64,000 nucleotides of DNA from positions 9,496,304 through 9,560,303 of the forward strand of contig OZ038437.1 of assembly GCA_964036275.1 (NCBI GenBank). The letters run 5' to 3'. The position numbers and the translations under genes were made by a program. Under the pieces are notes generated by a model. The model had not been told where the DNA came from, ran no database searches, and saw only the letters and a list, made by a program, of their open reading frames with translations. Of this stretch, positions 41,483-51,217 are shown in pieces (the first letter of the stretch is position 1; every line of letters begins with the position of its first letter). The stretch is from Litoditis marina. Lineage: Eukaryota; Nematoda; Chromadorea; Rhabditida; Rhabditidae.

Positions 41483-44023
41483 GATCTATCTATAGAAGAT
41501 GATCTTGTTCAGCTTGTAGTTCGCTCCTATTGTTTTTTAGTTGTAAAACTTGTACTGTGCATGCCGATTCGTAAATCAAGACGAGTAAAAACAATGACCA
41601 TTCTAGAGAATAGGTTTTTTAAAGGTGTTTTTCACTGGTTGGAGGTGGCTGTCACGCGAACTATGGAAAATGGATCATCCTAAAAAAGACTCCACTAGTT
41701 AAACTTGAAACGAATGGCAAGTGGGAGAGATAATTATGTGTAAAGGAGCATTTCCTTCACATCACTTGCAAAAATAGAGAGAAAGGGGAAATTGAAATGA
41801 AAACTGCGGAGGCAGAGGTTTATATACACACTATTTTTGAGTCACCCCGTAATTGACGCAACAGCCGGTAGTTAGACTATCTGAATTGAAGATAAAAAGT
41901 TCTAGAGAGCAAAGAGTGTAGAACATCTTCATCTTCTGTTACCGGTGCAAAATTTAGTATTTTTTAATAGTGTTTTCTTAGTAGAATAAAGTTTTCACAA
42001 TACTGCTTTCTTCGAGAAGGTTCAAATCAAACAACAAATCAAATTTTTGCATCAAATCAGTTTTTTCTAGATTGAACTGTTCGCCTCTCCAGATTATGCC
42101 ATGACTTAGGCGTTCTGGAATGGTCTTACCCTTTCTAGTACCGAAAGTTGTAGCATTTATGCTAGATTTCGGTTGTGGCACTCTTAGTAGAAAAATAGCG
42201 CGCCTACCGGAAAACCGCTGCTCGTGAATCAGCTTTATTTCTATCTTTTTGGTTTTTTTGCAGAAACATTAAAGTTCCCCCTCTCTCTCTCTCTCTCAAA
42301 GATTTTCCAGATTTCAGCTCAAGTTCAAGACCAATGTGCCACCCGAAGTAGCGGCTCTGCAGTGGGGGGGGGGGTCAAACTCAAATTTTCCGGTTTCTCA
42401 TTCGATAGAAACGTGGAATGATGACATTCTCCAACAAAGATGGATAGTAAAACATGTAATGATAGCAATTATAAGAGCGGCGAAAGACCCTTGGGCAGTA
42501 AATGGTAGTCTGGAGCCCTCGAGTAAGTTTGAGTGTATAGCGGTTATGACTACAGACATCCAGTAACGTTTTTCGGTTATGGCTACAGACATACAGTAAG
42601 GTTTTCCGAACCGACTGAACGATTTTTAAAAAGTCTTCTTTTTGGCCGAAATTGCAAGAACAGAGAATGTTCATGGAAAATAGGTTAGTTTCTGAACAGT
42701 AGTCAATTGAAATGTTGCTTGCCTACTGAATTAATGACCAAAAGCTCCAATCACAGCTTACATACACCAGTGAGCTGTGAGTATTTTACATAAAAATTAC
42801 CTGTTACTTTAGAAAAAGAAACGGAACATAATGAGTTCGAACCAAAGTTTTGAAACTGGCGAAACAATGCCGTTTTTAACTAATGGTTATATAAATTTAC
42901 TGTAGTATAATGTATATTACTTATCTTACTCTAAAAATTAAATGGAAGCCTAATATACATCAATGACAGCTGAAAACTGTTGTGAGAATGCTTTAGTATG
43001 TAAGTTCTTATCAAGTAAGTTTGCCCCGTATTCTCGTTTGGATGTTTGTGCCATTTTCTCTATTTCTGCAACATTTCTGGCAACAGGCGCGCACACCCTT
43101 CTGCCGTGAAAAAAGGAAGTTAATTGTAGAAGGCAGAATGTGGCAAGTAACTGAGTTTTTTGCACTTTCCATTGCGACTTTGACAGAGTTCCAATTCAAC
43201 TTTGAACGCATTATTCTCCAGAGAGCATGGGATTTCGAACAATGTTAAAATAACACTGGTCCTCGTTTTAATTCCAAGAAGAAAACTGCGCAAGAAAACC
43301 ATGAAGACAACTAGCCGAAAAGTTACACAACAACATTCTCAATCGAATATTCGGTTTTCAACGAGAGATCGGCCCAGGCTTAGTTGAGTGGTTCGAACAA
43401 AGGTTTGAACAAGAACACTTTTTTTTCGCGGTTTTTTCGTTGAAATGCACTTTCACGGAATAGAAGGATTAGAAAATAAGTGGGACGTCAAACATCGTGG
43501 TTGAATTCAGAACAATGCTTTCGATCCTGAAGTTTTCTGGTGGTATATTGGTGGCAAAACCTAATACGACTACTCAACAAAGTTGCCTTTCTAACTATCT
43601 GTTTTCTAATTTCAGTCACACTTACAACAGTTTCATAGAATGTGCATTTGTCATGTTGCCATACGGTTGATAGAAGATGTTTTTCTTCATGTCATACTCG
43701 AATTCAACCAAAAAACACATGTTTACATAAAAAACGAAATATAAAATATCGGAAATAGGTATGACGTCAAACATCGTGTTTGAATTCAGAATAATGTTTT
43801 ACGAGCACATTCTTCTTTACACTCCAAAGACCAGAGAATGTGCGCGCCTGTTGCCAGAAACGTTGCAGAAATAGAGCGTGGCACAAACATCAAGAAGAAT
43901 ACACGGAGAACGAAAAAAAACCAAGAAACACATGTTCGCATGAGAATCCCAGAAAACCATTCATTCAGTGGGAAAAAAATGCAACCTAAAACGGACTTAT
44001 GGCGTCTATAAAACGGACGTCTG
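41483..44023. other. Intergenic region with inverted-repeat debris
   Basis: No supported gene. It holds the thaumatin-like promoter (41814-41871), a CT microsatellite (42281-42297), a G-run of about 11 (42364-42374) and a pair of inverted segments: about 43016-43130 is complementary to about 43830-43920 (shared GTTGCCAGAAA.GTTGCAGAAATAGAG). Two direct copies of GACGTCAAACATCGTG.TTGAATTCAGAA lie at about 43480 and 43760. The latter look like a degraded inverted-repeat transposon of about 1 kb. Confidence 0.5.
41814..41871 (-). promoter_or_regulatory. Promoter block of the thaumatin-like gene
   Basis: On the minus strand: CTACCGGCTGTTGC, then GTGACTCA (core 41838-41844), then TGTGTATATAAACCTCT (TATATAAA 41819-41826). 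Same words, order and spacing as upstream of crystallin-like copy 2. The TATA box is about 337 bp before the ATG at 41482. Confidence 0.7.
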
Positions 44024-44950
44024 GATTATAGCCCAGTTGTTGCTAATAATAATTGAGTGGAAATCGTTTCTCTGATTGATAAAATACGAACAAAACTCCT
44101 TTTCACATTATTAATAATGCAAATAGAGAACTATATTATGCTAGATTTGTGAACCATTTGCTACATCTTGGCGGTTCGATCAAAACTACTAGCAAGTACT
44201 GTCAAAAATAATTTAATAGCCATATATTAGTGATTTGGCAGTTCAGTAAATGGCTAACAAGTTACTATCAAACGGTTACTGAACAACTATCTTGAGTTTG
44301 AGAAAAAATACAATTTGCTACTAACTTCCTACTAAGTTGTTACTAGGTTGCTTGCCAGTGACGACAAAACCGCTACCATAGCGCTACCAAACAGCAGTGG
44401 AGTAATTTTATATTACATACGTTGCCGTATAGTATTATTCTTCATGAAACCTCTCCCTGTATCATCCGTACTGTGTTCACAGTTCCAACTATTTTTTCCA
44501 TCATTAAAGGGACCGTACCTCTTTAATTTGATAATTTGAGTTATTAGTGGACACATGAGACCGAAAAATGAACAAAACAATTGGAATTGATGAAAGTTTC
44601 CCCAAGGTTGTTTTTGTGCGAACTTGTGTACGGCAGTAACGCGTAAGCAAAAGCATGTAGCACATTTTCATGGAGACGCGCACAATTTGCTCGCGAAACG
44701 TTTGCAAGCGTATCATAAATTTGAAAACTGTTTCAGATATTTATTCCAATTTTTGTTTTGATTGAAATTGAAGTTGTGTGTTCGAAAACATAATCCATTA
44801 TTTGATCAAAAGCTTGGCGATACATTTCCCTTACGATAGTTTGGCTCATAAAAGGCTTGGTTCTCGACCCATTTCTATTTCCCTTCCTTTGTAATCGCGA
44901 ATAATCACCAGTACAATATCAGAGCAGTATCTTGAATTTTGGTGTAGTTT
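44024..44950 (-). repeat. Inverted partial copy of the cysteine-rich peptide gene unit
   Basis: Reverse complement, with scattered differences, of 48430-49374, from AATCACCAGTACAATATCAG to CTGGGCTATAAT. It forms the outer arm of a large inverted repeat around the first cysteine-rich peptide gene. More diverged than the tandem copies are from each other, so older. Confidence 0.85.
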
Positions 44951-45721
44951 ACTCGATCCAAATTAGAGAAAAACGCTCCCTTAAATTTTTTTTTGATCAT
45001 ATGCTCTACGCGGATAAATTCATTCGACCACGGCTACTAGAAGAAAATTGAACTGTCACCAAACTTTAGCATTTCAATTGTGCACTAAGGCAGTTTACCA
45101 ATGTTACATGTCCTTAGTTCCTATTTATTTTTCTCGGAATTGAGGAAAATAAGAACAATTAGTATGAACAAACGATGTGAGGTAAGAGATGATTAGCTTA
45201 TGAGATTGAAACTGCATGGAATATAGAAAAGGAGGACAATAACTCAAGAGGGAAATGAAAAATCTAATCTCGCAATTTTCATAATCATCCACACACACTG
45301 ATTCAGAAAAATTCATGAGTGCTCAACCTTTTAAAACATTTTGCTCACAGTAAAAATGTATCTCTAAAGAGTTTCTACTCGTAAGAGTTTCAATTGAGAG
45401 TGGAGAAATTGTCAAATTTGGACGTTTCATATCCGTGTCTAATGTTTGTTTGCTGCAAGTTCTTTTTCAGTAGAAAACCAAAATGTTCTTGACCCGTGAA
45501 AAATGCAAGATGCAAAATGCGTTCACCTCACCATACACAAGTATAGAAACACAAGATTCGTTCTCGATTTTGGCAAAAGAGAGCCTTTTTCTATTCTCAC
45601 ATTCGAAAGCTTCCGAAATCATTGTTCAGTATGTTTTGGAAACAAATCATGTTTCTCTACCAGCCTATGGGTTTTCATTCCACCCCTTGTCTCGGTCGTG
45701 TGAGGTGACCCCTGATTTAAT

Positions 45722-46714
45722 ATGCCATTGCCTCGTCCAAAAATGGTACCATCTCGAACCCATTTTTTCACCATTTCGAGTGAAATAAAAACACTTAACT
45801 CCAAACTCGACAGTCTGACCCTATCCCTGCCCACCATTATTCAATCTGAACTCCACCGTTTCCATGATCGTCGATGTCTCACTATTTATGGCCTACCAGA
45901 GGATTCTTCAACAAAGAAAAAGGTGAATGCAATTTTCAATTTGGTGTTCGTTTCTCCATCTAACATACCTATTCTACACCGTTTGGGTAAACCTCGTCAA
46001 GATGGTTTGCCTCGCCCACTCAATGTTTTGTCAACGATGGAATTTCCTCGTCTTATTGATCTTTCTACTGCCATGAAATCCGAAGATTCTATGTCAACTT
46101 TTCATGTGCGAAAGTTCGAGACCCCGAAGCAGCGAAAGGCCGGATTCCTCGCCAGACAATCAAAACGAGATGCCGCCCGAGCTGAGGTCACTGACCAGAC
46201 TACAATTCCCATTCCCGCTGATGCCAAACTACAAACCGAAATAAAGGTATTGGAACAATCCAGAGATAATGTTCCCGTTTTGCCAATTATTGATGTGTCT
46301 CCACTTCAGGAACTGTCCGAATCATTCGCTTTGTCATCTCCAACCGTAGAACCTGTTGAAACCGTTCCGGTTGAAACTCCCAACTTGGTTGCTCCTGCTG
46401 ACTTGCCCATGCCGTCTTCCTCAACAACTGGTTCAGCTGTACTCTCTCAGTCTGAAATTGTTTGTCCTGGTGGCTACAAACTACCTGCCGGTTTTATTGT
46501 TTCTCCTGAACTTGTGTTCAACCGGAAAATTTCGGATACTGTTATCGCTTTAAATGAGATGTATGAGAATGGTGTTTCTAATAGAGATAAGTATGAGTAT
46601 TTCCGCTCTGTGTGTTCAACTGACCCAACCGTTGCTGCAGCTATATCTCAGTCGTACTTTGATGTTTACGGGTTTCCGATACCATGTCTAACGCGACAAT
46701 TTCCGCTACAATAA
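45722..46714 (+). CDS. LINE ORF1-like protein, 330 aa
   Basis: ATG 45722 to TAA 46714. The N-terminal part has a short coiled coil (EIKTLNSKLDSLTLSL), then RRCLTIYGLPEDSSTKKKV, ILHRLGKPR, RPLNVL and KQRKAGFLARQSKRDA. This is the layout of LINE ORF1 proteins with an RRM-like core (GLPE, RLGK, RP...V, R...). The C-terminal half is Pro/Val/Glu-rich and ends with a compact segment (ISDTVIALNEMYENGVSNRDKYEYFRS). No reverse transcriptase frame follows. Truncated copies start at FETPKQRKAGF in the two later array units. It may be a domesticated or stranded ORF1; the frame is intact here. Confidence 0.6.
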   Translation: MPLPRPKMVPSRTHFFTISSEIKTLNSKLDSLTLSLPTIIQSELHRFHDRRCLTIYGLPEDSSTKKKVNAIFNLVFVSPSNIPILHRLGKPRQDGLPRPLNVLSTMEFPRLIDLSTAMKSEDSMSTFHVRKFETPKQRKAGFLARQSKRDAARAEVTDQTTIPIPADAKLQTEIKVLEQSRDNVPVLPIIDVSPLQELSESFALSSPTVEPVETVPVETPNLVAPADLPMPSSSTTGSAVLSQSEIVCPGGYKLPAGFIVSPELVFNRKISDTVIALNEMYENGVSNRDKYEYFRSVCSTDPTVAAAISQSYFDVYGFPIPCLTRQFPLQ

Positions 46715-47102
46715 CTTGACCTAGGTGCTCATCAACATTCATTCTATTTAAGTTCTGAAAATAGGTTTTTCATGTATTTTTTTGTTGAAATCCATTTACC
46801 ACGTATGTAATCTTGCTTTAATTGTTGTTGATGTAATTCTACATGGATAATGAGTTATTATTATTACATGTCAGATCCAAGAGCATACGAAAAACACACT
46901 ACGAAGTCCAGATACCTTCATCGACCCGGAGTGCCAGTGTTGTGAGTTCTGTTTAATAACTGCTAGTTTAAAATTATACCGACCGAAAACAATATCAACG
47001 TAATGAGATTCAATAGCCAAACACAGTGTTTGCCTAGATGAAAACATTGGAAAATCATTGGAAGAAGTTTATTATAGATGACGATATATGTATAATGTTG
47101 CT

Positions 47103-47541
47103 TTAGTAACAATTGACAAAGGTTCCAAACCATCTGATACAACTTCCACCGTTATATCCGTGAGCACGGCAACAACCGTTGGCACTTCCACCGTTGAAGC
47201 ACACCTCGCGACAGGGTTCCACTTCTCGGGCATAGGAAACTGAGGCAGCAACTGAAAATATAACTGTATACATCAATGTTCCATCACACAAACACACGAG
47301 TTCCATTGAATACAACCATATTGTGGTAGTGCGAACTGTTTCGCAAATAGTTTACTTTCACTCCATTCTGGAAACAGTTTCTGAAGTGTAGGAACTTAAT
47401 TATTTGTATTAAAATGTGAACTCCAGAAAGTATCTCCTATCTGTTAGTGTGTGTAGGTAATGTTGTTTTCTACTGAAGATAAAAGTTGAACTCACTTGCA
47501 ACGACCAAGAAGACTAGAAGAAGAATGTTGAAGGCACGCAT
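47103..47541 (-). CDS. Secreted cysteine-rich peptide, copy A
   Basis: Exons 47541-47496 and 47251-47103, joined through a split codon, give 64 residues. Signal peptide MRAFNILLLVFLVVAIAASVSYA, then a short mature peptide with six cysteines in the pattern C-x3-C-x8-C-C-x9-C-x9-C, rich in Gly/Asn (NGGSANGCC, HGYNGGSC). The GYNGGSC part recalls defensin-type antimicrobial peptides, but the spacing does not match a family I can name with certainty. A TATA-like CATAAAAG lies about 40 bp before the ATG; TTTATT at 47068-47073 gives an AATAAA on this strand. Two TGACTCA sites lie upstream. Role in defence is inference. Confidence 0.78.
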
Positions 47542-47656
47542 TTCCACGAGATTCGATGTGGGAGACAGCTCTAGCTGACTTTTATGCTTGGGAAAATGCT
47601 GTAAAGCGACGCTTGACCAAGATGTATTACCTTCATTTTTGAACACATTTGAGATG

Positions 47657-47684
47657 TGAGTCAGCAAATTTAAAATGTGAGTCA
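47657..47684 (-). promoter_or_regulatory. Paired TGACTCA sites upstream of cysteine-rich peptide copy A
   Basis: On the minus strand GCTGACTCACAT occurs twice, cores at 47678-47684 and 47657-47663, about 21 bp (two helical turns) apart and about 120-140 bp before the ATG. Copies B and C keep the pair at the corresponding positions (57849-57876 and 61820-61847). Confidence 0.55.
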
Positions 47685-48537
47685 GCGCATTACACTACAG
47701 TATTTCCTAGAAACGAAAAAAAACTATCGCGGCTCAATGAACAGTCGACTTGAAACTGGATAGAATCTTTTCATGAAGCTCGCTCAAAAAATAGTAGGGC
47801 TCAATCGTTTTTCCGCAACATGCGAAATATTGATTCAGCAGTTACAAAACTCGTGTATTTTTACTTCGGACTTCGTTGCTTGGACAGCTAAGTTTAGGAA
47901 GTTGTGATTTTTTTTCTGTTTTCGAAAACACTCGGACTTGGTTAATTTTGTCGAACTTGAACCATTTTAACCAACAATGCACAAGGATTCTGTTACGACA
48001 AATGAACTACAGGTGAACTCCTATCACACCCATATTTTACTACTAGTATACTGCCAGTTTTTCTGTAGTAAGGAGCAGAACCACAGTTCTACTTCCACCT
48101 AACTCCTAGTAAGGTGGTAGTCAGCTACCTATTTTATCTGTAGTAAAATTCTATTAAAAAACAGAAATAAATCCCCTATCAACCACAAATTTGAAGTTCT
48201 AATTTGATTAGGGCAAAACGTAAACAAAGAGTTCTCAGTGTGAAATTCGTGTGCATACGAGCAGTAATGACAAGAGGAGTGTTAGTTAATCACCATGTTG
48301 TAGGCGTGAAGAACGGAGCAGTGGTACGTACAAATGATTAACTATACATCACTGTTTATTCTCTCTTATGGCCTGCTTCCAATTTTCCTCATTCACCTGG
48401 GCTTTCATCTATCTACGAAATTACACCAAAATCCAAGTATTACACCAAAATCCAAAATACTGCTCTGATATTGTACTGGTGATTATTCGCGATTACAAAG
48501 GAAGGGGAATAGAAATGGGTCGAGAACCAAGCCTTTT

Positions 48538-48942
48538 ATGAGCCAAACTATCATAAGGGATATGTATCGCCAAGCTTTTGATCAAATAGTGGATTGTGTT
48601 TTCGAACAACAACTTCAATTTCAATCAAAACAAAAATTGGAATACATATCTGAAACATTTTTCAAATTTATGATACGCTTGCAAACTTTTCGCGAGCAAA
48701 TTGTGCGCGTCTCCATGAAAATGTGCTACATGCTTTTGCTTACGCGTTACTGCCGTACACAAGTTCTCACAAAAACAAACTTGGGAAATTTTCATCAATT
48801 CCAATTGTTTTGTTCATTTTTCGTTCTCATGTGTCCACTAATAACTCAAATTATCAAATTAAAGACGTACGGTCCCTTTATAGATGGAAAAATAGTTGGA
48901 ACTGTGAACACAGTACGGATGGTACAGGAAGAGGTATCATGA
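48538..48942 (+). CDS. Hypothetical 134-aa frame, array unit A
   Basis: An open frame with no domain I recognise; hydrophobic and aromatic-rich after residue 60. It is also open in unit C (62700-63104), while unit B has a CA insertion near 58795 that shifts the frame, and the old inverted copy (44470-44880) is broken. As the units are very young, openness in A and C is weak evidence. Treat as probably non-coding. Confidence 0.2.
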   Translation: MSQTIIRDMYRQAFDQIVDCVFEQQLQFQSKQKLEYISETFFKFMIRLQTFREQIVRVSMKMCYMLLLTRYCRTQVLTKTNLGNFHQFQLFCSFFVLMCPLITQIIKLKTYGPFIDGKIVGTVNTVRMVQEEVS

Positions 48943-49411
48943 AGAATAATACTATACGGCAACAAATGTAATATAAAATTACATAAATGTGTAAAAATAT
49001 GTGACATACGGTAACTATGGTAGCAGTTTTGTCGTCATTCGCAAGCAACCTAGTAACAACTTAGTAGGAAGTTAGTAGCAACTTGTATTTTTTCTCAAAC
49101 TCAAGATAGTTGTTCAGTAACCGTTTGATAGTAACTTGTTAGCCATTTACTGAACTGCCAAATCACTAATATATGGCTATTAAATTATTTTTGACAGTAC
49201 TTGCTAGTAGTTTTGATCGAACCGCCAAGATGTAGCAAATGGTTCACAAATCTAGCATAATATAGTTCTCTATTTGCATTATTAATAATGTAAAAAGGAG
49301 TTTTGTTCGTATTTTATCAATTAGAGAAACGATTTCCACTCCATTATTATTAGCAACCCACAACTGGGCTATAATTGAATATTATGCAATATTTATTGAA
49401 GTATAATATCT

Positions 49412-49669
49412 ATTATAATGACTACGAGATAACTATCATCAAGATGCTTTGTTCCGTGAAAGAAGCTTTGTTCTCACTTAAAAGAAAAGACTTAGAAAAA
49501 AAATACGAGAGAACCGTCCTCGTTTTTTAAGACTGAGTCGGATTTTTTTAAAAAAAATTCTGACGCGGGAAAGAGTCCCGCAACGAAAACCCTGAGCGCC
49601 ACGCTACCGTAATCTCCCCATCGCGAAACCCGAAGTCAACGAAATTTTTTGAAAAAAACTTCAGATGTT
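49412..49669 (+). repeat. DIRS left inverted terminal repeat
   Basis: Complementary to 55333-55589 over about 257 bp with few differences. The left end has an extra 36 bp (49376-49411) that is not in the right end but is represented in the internal complementary region. Confidence 0.92.
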
Positions 49670-49801
49670 GAGTGACAGCGCACACGCTGGAAGGAGAAAC
49701 GTAACGAATAACATTTATAACAACATGAACAACACAAACGCCCAACGGGGCCAGATCAAACAGCTACATCAGCTGAGCTAAGTAGCTCGACGATCCGTCT
49801 T

Positions 49802-49910
49802 CTACTTAGCTCCACGACCGCGAACACCACGACCGCGACCCCGAGCGGAACCTCCTCTTCCTCCACGGGATCCAGAATTCTGAGGACGAGAGTCCCGAGA
49901 GGCCTCCGAA
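49802..49910 (-). CDS. Possible RGG-box terminal exon in DIRS
   Basis: After a TTCTTTCTAG acceptor, 36 codons run to a stop: SEASRDSRPQNSGS, then an RGG/RG-rich tail (RGGRGG, RGRGRGVRGRG). It lies outside the internal complementary region, after the recombinase stop. The acceptor accepts a 2-base codon remainder, which is what the donors at 55028, 54150 and 53477 of the Gag exons leave. An alternatively spliced short Gag with an RGG tail is possible; this is inference. Confidence 0.4.
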
Positions 49911-50003
49911 CTAGAAAGAAAAAACTTGATCAAAGATATACAAATAATGAAGACCGGTCCTATCCTTAAAACAAGGCGTATAAAGGGCGGGTCCGGGTGG
50001 GAT

Positions 50004-50104
50004 ATGATAGTTATCTCGTAGTCATTATAATAGATATTATACTTCAATAAATATTGCATAATATTCAATTATAATGACTACGAGATAACTATCATCAAGA
50101 TGCT
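50004..50104. repeat. DIRS internal complementary region
   Basis: 50004-50067 is the reverse complement of the left terminus (49376-49439) and 50068-50104 that of the right terminus (55553-55589). The two lie head to head, so the region spells the joined ends of the element. In DIRS-1 models this region serves as the splint for making circular DNA. Confidence 0.9.
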
Positions 50105-50112
50105 ATTTTAAA

Positions 50113-51217
50113 TCACCTTGATAGGACATGTGTCTGAAAAGAAGGCTTCGCCACCTCCTTATTGTAAAATCTGTAAAAAGTGTTGCTTTTTTCAGACCAA
50201 CATGCTGCACTGATAATATCATTGATGGCCGCCCCCGAAATCAGAGCTTTTGAGGTACTCGCTGACCTAGTAGAATGTGCCATAAAGTGATCGGCAATTC
50301 CAGCCGAAGTCAGAACTTCCTTAATCCAACGTGCCACCGTACTGGCCTGTACTGGAGAAAACCTAACATACGATAACAAGAGCCTATTTTGTCCCCTGCG
50401 AAACTTTTCTGTAGCTTTCAGATAATCCGAGAGAGCAAGAACCGGGCACAGCAAAGGATCCTCCAAAAACGCCTCATATTGCGCGGTATGTGCCGCTCCT
50501 GTGCTCCGGTTCTTGTTCCTATAGTCAAGAAAAAAAGGTCCATTTTTCAGAGGAACGTTGCAAATGCTCAATCGATAACGCTGATAACTCCGACACCCTT
50601 TTTGGGGAGCAAATCGCCAGAAGAAACACGAGTTTGAGGGTGAGAGAACGCAAAGATAACGTCTTATTGCTACCCTGCCCTTTGATGTAATTCAGAACTG
50701 TATTGATATCCCATGTATCTGAATACTTAGGTTTAGGTGGATTTTTCCGAAATTGACCCTTCATGAATCGGGTAACGCAAGAATCTGAACCGAGGCCACC
50801 CGGCCTCACTTGTTCGAAGAAGGTAACTAGAGCTGCACGGTGCGAGGCCACCGAAGAGTAGGACAGCCCCTTGCGAGCTAACAGAGCTAGAAAATTACAC
50901 AGAGAAACCGTAGTCGGCAATTGGGGTAACTTGTTAGAGCTTGTAAACGCCGTCCAAGCTTTTAGAACCGAGTTATACTGTTTCAAAGTGGAAGGAGCCC
51001 AGCTAGCCAGTAGTGTGTGGATGGCATCTCTAGACAGGCCCTGGGCCTCCCAGATGCCGGCGAGATCTTCCATACTAGCAGTCGGAAGTTTTTCTGAACT
51101 AGCAGCGGGTGTGGCACCCCTTCCGGGTCCGTCACCAAGTCGATCTCCCGTGGGAGGACCCTTGGCGGCTCGGCCGACCACTGTAGAGCCAGCGGAAACC
51201 AAGGCTGAGTTGGCCAA
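50113..51217 (-). CDS. DIRS tyrosine recombinase, one frameshift
   Basis: Frame 51217-50525 continues in frame 50571-50113; the switch is at a run of seven A (50530-50536). Its start overlaps the RNase H gene by 235 nt, as in DIRS elements. N-terminal SAM-like core domain (STLKQYNSVLKAW), first catalytic arginine in SPKRVSEL, HxxR box HSTR, and catalytic tyrosine in FYRFYNK. A one-base length error in the homopolymer, real or from sequencing, is enough to explain the break; otherwise all four catalytic positions are present. Confidence 0.85.
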
